Shown one piece after another: positions 34,139 to 42,943 of a DNA stretch of 64,000 nucleotides. The stretch comes from JAPXRI01 sp033813635 (lineage in GTDB: Bacteria; Bacillota; Clostridia; Oscillospirales; QAMX01): positions 8,940 to 72,939 of the forward strand of contig JAPXRI010000010.1 of the NCBI GenBank assembly GCA_033813635.1, in the 5' to 3' direction. Each line of letters begins with the position of its first letter. Within the stretch, counting starts at the first letter, position 1. The notes beneath the pieces were generated by a model that was not told the origin of the DNA, did not search any database, and saw nothing but the letters and a program-made list of their open reading frames with translations. A program made the position numbers and the translations under genes.

Positions 34139-35098
34139 TTATTCCTCCTGTAGTTTATCTTTAATATATTTTTTTATTATTTCAATCGTTTTTTCGAAAT
34201 CGTTCCCGCCCGTGTGTTCAAACCATACGGTGCCCGCGTCTCTTTTAAACCATGTCAGCTGCCGCTTTGCGTAGTTTCTGCTCCGCTGCTTGATCAGCGC
34301 GACCGCCGTGCCGATATCGGTTTCACCCCTGATGGCCGGAACAAGCTCCTTGTAGCCGATGGCCTGCATCGCAGTGCCGTTTTCTCTTACGCCGTTTTCG
34401 AGCAGAGCTCTCACCTCGTTTAAAAGCCCGCGCGCCATCATATCGTCCACCCGGAGGTTGATTCTCTCGTACAGGCGCTCTCTCGGCACGACGTTAAGCC
34501 CGATCATGATAGTATTGCGCCTTTTTTCCGAGGGTCTGGACGATAAGAATTCCGCCCGTGTCATCCCGCAGGTGCGGTAAATCTCGATTGCGCGTATCAC
34601 TCGCTTTAAATTGTTTTTATCGATTTTCTCCGCGCTTTCGGGATCTTCCCTCTTTAATATCTCAAAGACCGCGTCAACACCCTTTGCGTCGGCAAGTTTT
34701 TGCAGCTCTTTTCTGATTTCATCGTTTTCCGGTCTCGGCGCAAACCCGTCCGGGTTTAATACGGCTCCGATATAAAATCCCGTTCCGCCCGCGATTACGG
34801 GGAGCTTTCCCCTCTCGAGAACATCGTCTATAACCGTCCCGGCCTCGTCTCCGAACCTCGCCGCGGAGTAATCCTCGTTCGGGTCCGCCACGTCTATCAT
34901 ATGGTGAGGAACTCCCCGCATTTCTTCGGGCGACGGCTTCGCGGTCCCTATGTCCATTCCCCTGTAAATCTGCATCGAGTCGGCGGAAACCACTTCCCCG
35001 CCGAAAGCCAAAGCGATATCGACGGCGAGCTTTGTTTTCCCAGCGGCCGTCGGTCCGACTACGCAGACCAACTTATTCCGGTTGTTTTGAGCGCACAT
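34139..35098 (-). CDS. miaA: tRNA dimethylallyltransferase
   Basis: 319 residues. P-loop GPTAAGKTKLA, substrate block DSMQIYRGMDIGTAKPS, and the RNA-binding tail KQRSRNYAKRQLTWFKRD are present. It adds dimethylallyl to A37 of tRNAs reading UNN codons; MiaB, encoded at 39687, then methylthiolates that base. It begins 2 bases after mutL. Confidence 0.97.
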   Translation of the reverse strand: MCAQNNRNKLVCVVGPTAAGKTKLAVDIALAFGGEVVSADSMQIYRGMDIGTAKPSPEEMRGVPHHMIDVADPNEDYSAARFGDEAGTVIDDVLERGKLPVIAGGTGFYIGAVLNPDGFAPRPENDEIRKELQKLADAKGVDAVFEILKREDPESAEKIDKNNLKRVIRAIEIYRTCGMTRAEFLSSRPSEKRRNTIMIGLNVVPRERLYERINLRVDDMMARGLLNEVRALLENGVRENGTAMQAIGYKELVPAIRGETDIGTAVALIKQRSRNYAKRQLTWFKRDAGTVWFEHTGGNDFEKTIEIIKKYIKDKLQEE

Positions 35099-35100
35099 CT

Positions 35101-37032
35101 TTATACGATCCGTTTGAAGTATTTTTCAAGTTCAGTCTTGCCGAGGCTTACGTAGATCGGCCTGCCGTGAGGACAGTTTCTCAGCTCATTGTTTCGCAGA
35201 ACCGAGTCCGCAAGACGTTCAAGCTCGCGCCTGTCCGATCTGTCACCGCTTTTAATCGCGGATTTGCAGGCCATCATCTGCAAAAGCTCGTCCCTTTTTT
35301 GTGTGATTAGCCCGCGCCCGCTTTTCAGCTTCTGCGCAAGCTCGTTAAGCGCGTCTTCGGCTTCCTCCGCGCTGTCTTTCGCGTAGATATCCGGCACAGC
35401 TCTGACGATAACGCTTCCGCCGCCGAAATCGTCGATTTCGAAACCGATTCCGTAAAGAAGTTCTTTGTTTTCAATAATAACGGCCTTGTCCTCGGCCCGG
35501 AGGGTGACCACGGGCGGGTCAAGCAGCGTCTGAGGGGCGCACGCGCCGGCGTCCTGTTTCAACTCCTCGTACTTTATCCGCTCGTGCGCCGCGTGCTTGT
35601 CCATAATCAGCAGCTCATCGCCGCATGAAATCAATATGTAAACGCCGAATATCTCGCCGAGAACAGAATAGGAGATTTCTTTTTCTTCCGTCTCTTTTTC
35701 CTCGGCCTTCTCCTCGCATTGCGAAACCTCTGAAGCCTTGTCAGGCAGTGTTGACAACGGGCTGATTATCTCCGACGTCGTTTTCTTTGCCGGAATTTCC
35801 TTCGCTTCGGCGGCGTTTTCGGTGGTAGCATTGCCTATTATACCATAATTTTTTGTTGAATATTTGTGTTTTTTGTAAATTTCTTCATCCGCAAGCTCTT
35901 TTGTAAAAATATCGTTCGACCTCAGCGGAAGAACGTTTTCCTTCTCCTCCGGAAGCGGCATGGCAACGGCTGTTTTAGGTTTTTCGGGCTCCGGCCGTTC
36001 GTACGAGTACTTTTTATCCGAAAGGACGATCCTGGCGGCCGGATTCTCCGCGTCAAGCGCGTTTTTCACGCCGTAGTAGACGGTGTCGAACACCGCGCGT
36101 TCAAAAGCAAATTTCACTTCCGTTTTCGCCGGGTGTACGTTGACGTCGATGCTCTCCTCCGGCACGGTTACGCTTAAAAAGCAGGCCGGATATTTTCCGG
36201 TAACGATTTTGCCCCGGAACGCTTCCTCGGCCGCGCTCTGCAGAAGCAGGCTTTTCACCGGTCTCCCGTTGACGAGGAAATGCTGCATCGTCCGGCTCTG
36301 GCGCGCCGCGTAGGGTTTTGACACATAGCCGTATGCCCTGCAGTTTTCGTAGGCGTAATCAACTTCGGCAAGACCGGAGGTCACGGCCTTTCCGAAAATA
36401 CAGTAGAGAACGGAAAAAAAGCTCCCGTCCCCCGGAGTGTGGACGATCGTATCACCGTCCCTGATCAGCTTGAACGATATATCCGGCCTGCACATGGCGG
36501 CGCGCTGGCAGACGCTCTGGATGTACCCGGCCTCGGAGCTGTCCTTTTTCAAAAACTTATGCCTTGCCGGGGTGTTGTAGAAAAGGTCGGCCACGATAAT
36601 CGTCGTCCCATCCGGGCAGCCGGCTTCGGACTTTTCCGTAACCACGCCCCCTTCGAGGGTGATCTTCGCGCCGATATCGCTCTCCCGCGTCTTTGTCAGC
36701 ATTGTGACCTTTGAGACCGCGGCGATCGCCGCAAGGGCCTCTCCACGAAAGCCCATCGTACGGATATGCGAAAGATCCTCCTCCTCGGAGATTTTGCTCG
36801 TCGCGTACCTTAAAAACGCTGTTTCAAGCTCGTCCGCGGGTATTCCGGAGCCGTTGTCCGTGACCCTGATTAACGTGACGCCGCCGTTTTTTATCTCCAC
36901 GGTGATTATGTCAGCGCCCGCGTCCATCGAGTTTTCGATAAGCTCCTTGACGGCGGAGGCCGGTCTCTCGACCACCTCGCCGGCGGCGATCAGGTTTGTC
37001 ATCTGCTTTGAAAGGCGTTTTATTTTCTGCAT
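35101..37032 (-). CDS. mutL: DNA mismatch repair protein MutL
   Basis: 643 residues. The N-terminal GHKL ATPase has ELIENSMDAGA, DNGSGIP and TMGFRGEAL. After a variable linker (~340-440) comes the dimerisation/endonuclease domain. Its metal motif is DKHAAHERIKYE, with Lys in place of the usual Gln, and ACKSAIKSGD and CPHGRPIYV complete the nuclease site. This marks it as a nicking MutL rather than the E. coli type. It lies 20 bases downstream of mutS. Confidence 0.97.
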   Translation of the reverse strand: MQKIKRLSKQMTNLIAAGEVVERPASAVKELIENSMDAGADIITVEIKNGGVTLIRVTDNGSGIPADELETAFLRYATSKISEEEDLSHIRTMGFRGEALAAIAAVSKVTMLTKTRESDIGAKITLEGGVVTEKSEAGCPDGTTIIVADLFYNTPARHKFLKKDSSEAGYIQSVCQRAAMCRPDISFKLIRDGDTIVHTPGDGSFFSVLYCIFGKAVTSGLAEVDYAYENCRAYGYVSKPYAARQSRTMQHFLVNGRPVKSLLLQSAAEEAFRGKIVTGKYPACFLSVTVPEESIDVNVHPAKTEVKFAFERAVFDTVYYGVKNALDAENPAARIVLSDKKYSYERPEPEKPKTAVAMPLPEEKENVLPLRSNDIFTKELADEEIYKKHKYSTKNYGIIGNATTENAAEAKEIPAKKTTSEIISPLSTLPDKASEVSQCEEKAEEKETEEKEISYSVLGEIFGVYILISCGDELLIMDKHAAHERIKYEELKQDAGACAPQTLLDPPVVTLRAEDKAVIIENKELLYGIGFEIDDFGGGSVIVRAVPDIYAKDSAEEAEDALNELAQKLKSGRGLITQKRDELLQMMACKSAIKSGDRSDRRELERLADSVLRNNELRNCPHGRPIYVSLGKTELEKYFKRIV

Positions 37033-37052
37033 TTTGTATCTCCTTGCTGCGC

Positions 37053-39677
37053 TTAAATCAGCTCGGCCGCTTCCCTAGACAGCCTGTAGAGAACGTTGAG
37101 CGCCTCGAGCGGCGTCATAGTGTCGACCTTCAGCGAAGCGAGCTCTTTTAAAAGCTCCTCCCGCTGACCGCCGGAAAGATCCTGCTGGCCTTCGTTGCTG
37201 CTGACCGTGACTGTCCTGACAGTCTCCCGTTTGCCGCTCTCAAGCTCCTCAAGAATCGTCTTCGCCTTGGCAATTACCTGCTTCGGAAGCCCGGCCAGCT
37301 TGCCGACCTCTATGCCGTAGCTGTCGTCCGCGCCGCCCCTGACGATTTTACGCAGGAATATCAGCTCGTCTCCGCGCTTTTTTGCGGTGATATTGTAGTT
37401 TTTAACGCCGTCTATCTTGCTTTCAAGCGAGGTGAGCTCGTGGTAATGGGTGGCAAACATTGTTTTCGCGCCGAGGGTCTTTTTTGACGCGACATACTCG
37501 AGAACCGCCCGGGCTATCGACATGCCGTCGAACGTGGACGTGCCCCTTCCGATTTCGTCGAATATGATCAGGCTGTCCGGCGTAGCCGACGCGAGAATCA
37601 AGGCCGTCTCGCTCATCTCCACCATAAAAGTCGACTTGCCTGCCGCGAGCTCGTCTCCCGCGCCTATCCTTGTGAAAATCTTATCCACGATCCCTATCTT
37701 CGCGGAGGCGGCGGGGACAAAGCTCCCGATCTGGGCCAATATCACAATCAGCGCCACCTGGCGCATATATGTGGATTTTCCGGCCATGTTCGGTCCGGTG
37801 ATAATAGCGAGGCGGTTTTCATTTTTATCCAGCACCGTATCGTTTGGGACGAATACCGTCTCCAGTCCCATCGCCTCGACGACGGGGTGTCTGCCGTCCC
37901 TGATGACAATCTCGCCGGACATATCGACCTCCGGCCGGGTATAACCCCGGAGGACGGCGACTTCCGCGAGGGATGCGAGGGTGTCCAGCCGGGCGATCGC
38001 CGACGCCGTTCTCATAATGCGCACGCTCTCGGATTTGACCCTGTCTCTGACATCGCAGAAGAGCTCGTACTCGAGGGTGCAGATCCTATCGTCGGCCTGC
38101 AGGATCGTCGTCTCAAGCTCCTTCAGTTCGGCAGTCACATATCTTTCGCAGTTTGAAATAGTCTGCTTGCGGACATAGTCCTCCGGGATAGCACCTGTAA
38201 ACGCCTTTGAAATCTCTATGTAGTAGCCGAACACCCGGTTGAAGCCGACCTTCAGGTTTTTGAACCCGGTCTTTTCACGCTCTCGCGCCTCAAGCTCGGA
38301 AATCAGCTGCTTTCCGTTTTCTGAAACGTAGATAAGATTGTCAAGCTCCGCGTTGTAACCGCGCTTTATCATCTTGCCTTCACGGATCACAAACGGAGGA
38401 TCATCCGTTATCGCTTCGTCGATCAGCGAGCACAGGTCCGCCAGATCGTCAAGCTCCGCGTAAATGGAGTTGAGCTCTTCGGAACGCCTGTGTTCGAGCT
38501 GCTTTCTGACATCCGGCAGCCGCTTCGCGGTCGACGCGAGAGCGACAAGGGTTTTCGCGTTCGCGCTGCCGTAGATGATTTGGCTCATCAGCCGCTCGAG
38601 GTCGTATACGCCGCTAAGAAGCTCTCTTATTTCCGACCTGGCCACGGTATCCGCCGACAGCTCCGCGACGGCGTTCTGCCGCCTTAAAAGCTCTGGCAGC
38701 ATGCAGAGAGGTCTTTCAAGCCAGCTGCGCAGCATCCTGCCGCCCATCGCCGTTTTTGTCAGGTCGATAACTCCAAGCAGACTCCCCTTCCGCGATCTTG
38801 ACGCCATCGTCTCCGTAAGCTCAAGGCAGTGACGCGTCTGTTTCGGAAGATCCATATAGCGCGTTTTAATATAAAACTCAAGCCGGGTCATATGCGACAG
38901 ATCGCACATGACCGTCTCGATCAGATAGGAAAGCAGGATCCCGGCGGACATTACGGTTTCGGTTTTTCCGCTCTTATCCAGCTGTAGCGGCAGCGCGCCG
39001 TTTGCCTGCGCCGACAAAAGCTGTTGATATTCGTCCGCAGTTTTCTCGTTTTTTTCCGTATGAAAAAAAACATTGCTTTCCCGCAAATACGAAGTAAGCG
39101 CGCCGAGATTCTCGGCTTCGCCGCCGAGAACGGCTTCTTTCGGATTATTCGCCGCCAGCTCGTCTATAATCTGTTCCGCGAGATTATCCGATTCGAGAAA
39201 GGTCGACTTGAACTCGCCCGACGACACGTCCGCAAACGCTATGCCGGCTTTCGTCCCGTCGGTGTAGACGGAGACGATGAAATTGTTTTCCTTCTCCTCG
39301 AGAGCCTCCGAGTCGATCACGGTTCCTGGGGTGACCTTTCTGACGATTTCTCTCTTTACAAGGCCCTTGGCAAGCGCCGGGTCTTCTGTCTGCTCGCAGA
39401 CGGCAACCTTGTAGCCCAGCGATATCAGCTTGTTGATATATCCTTCCGCGCTGTGATAAGGGATGCCGCACATCGGCGCGCGCTCGGGCAGGCCGCAGTC
39501 CTTCCCTGTTAAAACAAGGTCGAGAAGCTTCGACGCTTTCTTCGCGTCGTCAAAGAACATCTCATAAAAATCACCCAAGCGGTAGAATAAAAAAGCGTCC
39601 TCGTTCTGCTTTTTTATCTCAAGATACTGCCGCATCATCGGCGTCAGATGATCTTCTATTTTATATACCTCTTCCAT
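37053..39677 (-). CDS. mutS: DNA mismatch recognition protein MutS
   Basis: 874 residues, full length. The mismatch-reading FYE motif occurs in RLGDFYEMFF, the Walker A is GPNMAGKSTYMRQ, and Walker B/D-loop are DEIGRGTSTFDG. The C-terminal part ends with a short helical region. It starts 9 bases after miaB and leads into mutL, so recognition and downstream signalling components come from one transcript. Confidence 0.98.
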   Translation of the reverse strand: MEEVYKIEDHLTPMMRQYLEIKKQNEDAFLFYRLGDFYEMFFDDAKKASKLLDLVLTGKDCGLPERAPMCGIPYHSAEGYINKLISLGYKVAVCEQTEDPALAKGLVKREIVRKVTPGTVIDSEALEEKENNFIVSVYTDGTKAGIAFADVSSGEFKSTFLESDNLAEQIIDELAANNPKEAVLGGEAENLGALTSYLRESNVFFHTEKNEKTADEYQQLLSAQANGALPLQLDKSGKTETVMSAGILLSYLIETVMCDLSHMTRLEFYIKTRYMDLPKQTRHCLELTETMASRSRKGSLLGVIDLTKTAMGGRMLRSWLERPLCMLPELLRRQNAVAELSADTVARSEIRELLSGVYDLERLMSQIIYGSANAKTLVALASTAKRLPDVRKQLEHRRSEELNSIYAELDDLADLCSLIDEAITDDPPFVIREGKMIKRGYNAELDNLIYVSENGKQLISELEAREREKTGFKNLKVGFNRVFGYYIEISKAFTGAIPEDYVRKQTISNCERYVTAELKELETTILQADDRICTLEYELFCDVRDRVKSESVRIMRTASAIARLDTLASLAEVAVLRGYTRPEVDMSGEIVIRDGRHPVVEAMGLETVFVPNDTVLDKNENRLAIITGPNMAGKSTYMRQVALIVILAQIGSFVPAASAKIGIVDKIFTRIGAGDELAAGKSTFMVEMSETALILASATPDSLIIFDEIGRGTSTFDGMSIARAVLEYVASKKTLGAKTMFATHYHELTSLESKIDGVKNYNITAKKRGDELIFLRKIVRGGADDSYGIEVGKLAGLPKQVIAKAKTILEELESGKRETVRTVTVSSNEGQQDLSGGQREELLKELASLKVDTMTPLEALNVLYRLSREAAELI

Positions 39678-39686
39678 ATGCCGTCT

Positions 39687-41117
39687 TTATCCCACTGCCT
39701 TACCGGAAAGCGACCAGGTTGTGCTCCCCTCTATTTTAACGTCTATAAAACTGCCGATATGCTTGTCCTCTCCCCGGAAAACAACCAGCCTTCCGCCCGC
39801 CGTCCTCGCGGAAAGAAAGCCCTCCGGCTTGTTCTCCGCTTTACCGTCGACCAGCACCCTCACGGTCCTGCCGATGTAGGCCGCGTGCTTTTCGGCGGAA
39901 ATGCCGTTTTGCAGCTCAAGCAGCCTGTCGAAACGCCTGTTTTTCTCTTCTTTCGGCGTATTGTCTTCGTATTCTGCGGCTTTCGTGCCCTTTCTCGGAG
40001 AGAAAATAAACGTAAATAGCGCGTCGAACCGAACCCTTTCGATCAGTTCAATGGTCTTTTCGAAATCTTCCTCCGTCTCGCCGGGAAAGCCCACGATAAC
40101 GTCGCTGGTCAGTACCAGCCCGGGGATTTTCTCCCTCGCGGATTCGACCAGTTCCAGGTAATGTTCGGCCGTATAGCCCCTGTTCATCAGCTTCAGTATT
40201 CGACTGCTTCCGGACTGAAACGGCAGGTGCAGATGCGGCGCTACCTTCCCGCAGTCCCTCATCGCGCTAAACAGCTTGTCGTTTGCGTCCTTCGGATGAC
40301 TTGTCATGAAACGAATCAGAAATTCTCCGGGCAGCGCGTTGATTGCCCGCAGCAGGTCCGGAAAATCCATTGCCCCAGGTTCGCTCTTTCCTTTGCCGTA
40401 GGAGTTTACGTTCTGACCCAGCAGCGTGATATCCTTGCAGCCTTCGGATATCAGTTTTTCGGCCGAGCTCAGGACATCCTCCGGCCGCCGGCTGCGCTCC
40501 CGCCCTCTGACATACGGTACAATGCAGTAGCTGCAGAAATTATCGCACCCGTACATAATCGGCAGCCAGCCGCGGACTCCTCCGTCCCTCCTCTTCGGAA
40601 GCCCTTCGGCGATTACACCGTCCGATTTCTCGACGGCAAAGGTCCTTTTACCGTTAACCAGCACATTAAAAAGGTGCTCCGGGAACCGCCAGAGCTCATG
40701 GGTGTTTACAACCATGGAGACATAGGGAAAACTCTTCTCAATCCTCTTCGCCACATGCTCCTCGCCCGCCATGCAGCCGCACAGGGCGATCACAAGTCCA
40801 GGCTTTTTCTGTTTAAACTTATAAAGCGCCCCGATATTGCCGTATACGCGCTGCTCCGCGTGTTCCCTGATCGCGCAGGTGTTGAACACGATAAGGTCCG
40901 CCTCTTCCGGGTCGGAGCAGATGCCGTATCCCATGTCACAGGCCATGCCGCGGATAATCTCGCTGTCCGCCTCGTTCTGCTGGCAGCCGTAGGTCTCCAC
41001 GTAACACAGCTTCGCGCCGCCCCGGCCCGTGTCGTTAAATTCTCTTACCCGCGCCATGTATTGGTATTGCGATTCTATTTTTTCGGAATCGATTTCAAAT
41101 CTGCCGGAATTTTCCAA
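39687..41117 (-). CDS. miaB: tRNA 2-methylthio-N6-dimethylallyladenosine synthase
   Basis: 476 residues. Cluster 1 cysteines are in ETYGCQQN, FNTCAIREHAEQR and LCGCMA; the radical-SAM cluster is CDNFCSYC; a TRAM domain ends the protein. It methylthiolates the base that MiaA prenylates, and the two genes are in one block. The start is TTG 41117: the upstream ATG runs into a stop, and GGGAGA is ~11 bases ahead. A promoter lies ~45 bases upstream. Confidence 0.96.
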   Translation of the reverse strand: MENSGRFEIDSEKIESQYQYMARVREFNDTGRGGAKLCYVETYGCQQNEADSEIIRGMACDMGYGICSDPEEADLIVFNTCAIREHAEQRVYGNIGALYKFKQKKPGLVIALCGCMAGEEHVAKRIEKSFPYVSMVVNTHELWRFPEHLFNVLVNGKRTFAVEKSDGVIAEGLPKRRDGGVRGWLPIMYGCDNFCSYCIVPYVRGRERSRRPEDVLSSAEKLISEGCKDITLLGQNVNSYGKGKSEPGAMDFPDLLRAINALPGEFLIRFMTSHPKDANDKLFSAMRDCGKVAPHLHLPFQSGSSRILKLMNRGYTAEHYLELVESAREKIPGLVLTSDVIVGFPGETEEDFEKTIELIERVRFDALFTFIFSPRKGTKAAEYEDNTPKEEKNRRFDRLLELQNGISAEKHAAYIGRTVRVLVDGKAENKPEGFLSARTAGGRLVVFRGEDKHIGSFIDVKIEGSTTWSLSGKAVG

Positions 41118-41158
41118 GTTAAACCATGTCTCCCAGATGCGTGTATTCTTCCTGATAA

Positions 41159-41164
41159 ATTATA
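41159..41164 (-). promoter_or_regulatory. extended -10 promoter of the miaB-mutS-mutL-miaA-hfq block
   Basis: On the minus strand the sequence TGATATAAT gives an extended -10 element; the -35 region is weak. Confidence 0.6.
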
Positions 41165-41180
41165 TCATATTCATGTCAAA

Positions 41181-41209
41181 TTGACTATAATAAATTTTTG
41201 TGTTATGAT
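41181..41209 (+). promoter_or_regulatory. promoter of the membrane protein gene at 41255
   Basis: TTGACT (41181-41186) and TATGAT (41204-41209) with a 17-base spacer. The expected start is near 41216, so the ATG at 41225 would be almost leaderless, while GGAGGG (41241-41246) points to a later start. Confidence 0.75.
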
Positions 41210-41254
41210 TATATGTGACTTTTAATGTCCCGTCATAAACGGAGGGCGATGCAG

Positions 41255-42433
41255 GTGCCTTACACAAAAGAACAGCTCTACATAAAACGCGTTCTCCGCG
41301 AGATACAAAGGCATGAGGACGACGCCTATATCGATACAAAAATAAAAAACGAAATCACCGCGAAAATAAAGGCTCTTACCGGGGGCGATACCTCGGAGAA
41401 GGCCGTTGAGCTCGCGCTGAAACAACTCGGCCCGGCTTCAAAGCTCGGCAAGGAGTATAAAAAAGAATACCGCTTTTCGGCCGAAAGAATTAACGGGTTC
41501 CTGTTTTTCAACCGTTTCTTTGTCAACATGAGCGCTCCGGCGCTTATTCTGATCGCCGCGTTAGCCGTTTTCAGGATGTTTCCGCTGTCGGAATACCTGG
41601 CCTACGCCGTCTGCGCCGCCGCGGGTGTAATCGCCGGAATCATCGCCTACACCGCGTTTTATAAAGCCGTCTACGCCGTCCTCACCGCGGCGCTGCCGTC
41701 CTTTCTGCTGATTTTTTACCCATTAAAGGACGCGCTGAGCGCTCGTTTGGATTACGGCGTGCCATTTTTCAGGGAGCTGTTTGGCTATTCCAACCATACG
41801 GTGTTATTTATAATTCTTTTTTCCGTACTCGCCTACGCCGTCACAGTGTCGTGGCTGCACGCAAAATTCTATTTTCGAAAGTTCAATTACCGATATATCC
41901 ACGCCGAGCTTGTCTTTTTCGTGCTCGCCGTCCTCGCCGGCTTTACCGTCTTCGCCGTCGATCTTAAAAAGTCGAACGATGCAGAGGCCTCTATCCTTCT
42001 CGATAAGCTTGGCGAGCAGTACGAGATCTATCTCGAATCCGGCAACATGCCGGACACCCTTCCCGCTCTCGGCGACGAGGCCTCAAGGCTGTCCGAGCTT
42101 TACGGCGGAATATATCTTTCCCCCCCAAAGCTGACTTCTAACGCGATCCCGGCTGTTTTTAAAATTTTCTCTCTCTATGACTCGGGCTACGAAAATCTTA
42201 TAACATATTACCACAGCATGTACGACCCGACAAAGGGCATCCCGTTCGATACGAAGACGCTTGACGCGATGCTGTCCGACGCCAAGCAAAAGGCCGGAGT
42301 CATACTCAGCGGAAAAGGCGGCGGTGATTTTAAAACGCTTCTGAACGTTTTATCGAGGTTCGAAACGCTTCGCTCCGAAATCGAATCCTCCGTTGACGTC
42401 TGCTATGAAAAATGGGCATATTCCGCGGGCTGA
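41255..42433 (+). CDS. multi-pass membrane protein with HAAS-like N-terminus
   Basis: About 392 residues from GTG 41255, 8 bases after GGAGGG; ATG 41249 is only 2 bases from that site, and ATG 41225 lies ahead of it. The first ~75 residues are charged and helical (YIKRVLREIQRHEDDAYIDT, then GDTSEKAVELALKQLGPASK), like the HAAS module found in sensors such as DUF1700 proteins. Six or so membrane helices follow, then a ~160-residue soluble tail with no recognised domain. No catalytic motif is visible. Function unknown; a membrane sensor or signal-transfer role is only a suggestion from the N-terminus. Confidence 0.6.
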   Translation: MPYTKEQLYIKRVLREIQRHEDDAYIDTKIKNEITAKIKALTGGDTSEKAVELALKQLGPASKLGKEYKKEYRFSAERINGFLFFNRFFVNMSAPALILIAALAVFRMFPLSEYLAYAVCAAAGVIAGIIAYTAFYKAVYAVLTAALPSFLLIFYPLKDALSARLDYGVPFFRELFGYSNHTVLFIILFSVLAYAVTVSWLHAKFYFRKFNYRYIHAELVFFVLAVLAGFTVFAVDLKKSNDAEASILLDKLGEQYEIYLESGNMPDTLPALGDEASRLSELYGGIYLSPPKLTSNAIPAVFKIFSLYDSGYENLITYYHSMYDPTKGIPFDTKTLDAMLSDAKQKAGVILSGKGGGDFKTLLNVLSRFETLRSEIESSVDVCYEKWAYSAG

Positions 42434-42486
42434 TCTGGTCCGTCTCCCGATATTTTTGCGTTTCAATACCGGGTTAAAAATTTTTC

Positions 42487-42515
42487 TTGCGTTTTTACAG
42501 ATAATATGATATGAT
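42487..42515 (+). promoter_or_regulatory. secG promoter
   Basis: TTGCGT (42487-42492) and TATGAT (42510-42515), 17-base spacer, about 80 bases before the ATG. Confidence 0.6.
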
Positions 42516-42594
42516 AATCGTCGGTACTTTTTCATGTCTTTCTTACATTATCGGACACATCCGTTAAATACCAAAATCGGATTGGAGAATTATT

Positions 42595-42837
42595 ATGCTG
42601 AAAGCCGTCATCACCATCCTTCAAATGCTTTGCTGCGTCGTATTGATTATCGTTATTCTTCTTCAGAAGGGAACCAGGGATTCCCTCGGCACAATCACCG
42701 GGTCCTCCGACTCCTATGTGTCAAAAACCAAATCCAGAAGCATAGACGATAAGCTTAGGAAGATTACCATTGCGATGACTGTGTTGTTTATCATAACCAC
42801 GGTCGGACTCAATATTCTGGCCCTCGCCAACGGTTAA
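42595..42837 (+). CDS. secG: preprotein translocase subunit SecG
   Basis: 80 residues with two membrane helices (LQMLCCVVLIIVILLQ and ITIAMTVLFIITTVGLNIL) and the family block RDSLGTITGSSDSY between them. It assists SecYE in protein export. TTGGAGA precedes the ATG. The gene stands alone with its own promoter; rnr and smpB, which often follow secG in Firmicutes, are not here. Its stop codon lies inside the first of three tandem 27-bp repeats. Confidence 0.93.
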   Translation: MLKAVITILQMLCCVVLIIVILLQKGTRDSLGTITGSSDSYVSKTKSRSIDDKLRKITIAMTVLFIITTVGLNILALANG

Positions 42838-42911
42838 ACCTGCTTATTTTATACTGCCGGTTAAACCTGCTTATTTTATACTGCCGGTTAAACCTGCTTA
42901 TTTTATACTGC
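42831..42911 (+). repeat. three perfect tandem copies of a 27-bp unit at the secG 3' end
   Basis: Units at 42831-42857, 42858-42884 and 42885-42911 begin CGGTTAAACCTGC and are identical. The first contains the secG stop; the last runs directly into the terminator. No spacers separate them, so this is a tandem duplication and not a CRISPR array. Confidence 0.95.
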
Positions 42912-42943
42912 GGTTTCGGAAAATCCGAAACCGCAGTGTTTTT
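42907..42943. terminator. strong terminator after secG
   Basis: ACTGCGGTTTCGGA (42907-42920) and TCCGAAACCGCAGT (42924-42937) form a perfect 14-bp stem with loop AAA and a following T-run. The opposite-strand gene ends at 42942, so it may serve both. Confidence 0.93.

Noticed and set aside
40161..41225. 354-codon plus-strand frame over miaB
   Set aside because: It is antisense to the well-supported miaB with all cluster motifs; no family match.
42831..42911. 27-bp tandem units as a CRISPR array
   Set aside because: No spacers between units; they are a triplication at the secG 3' end.
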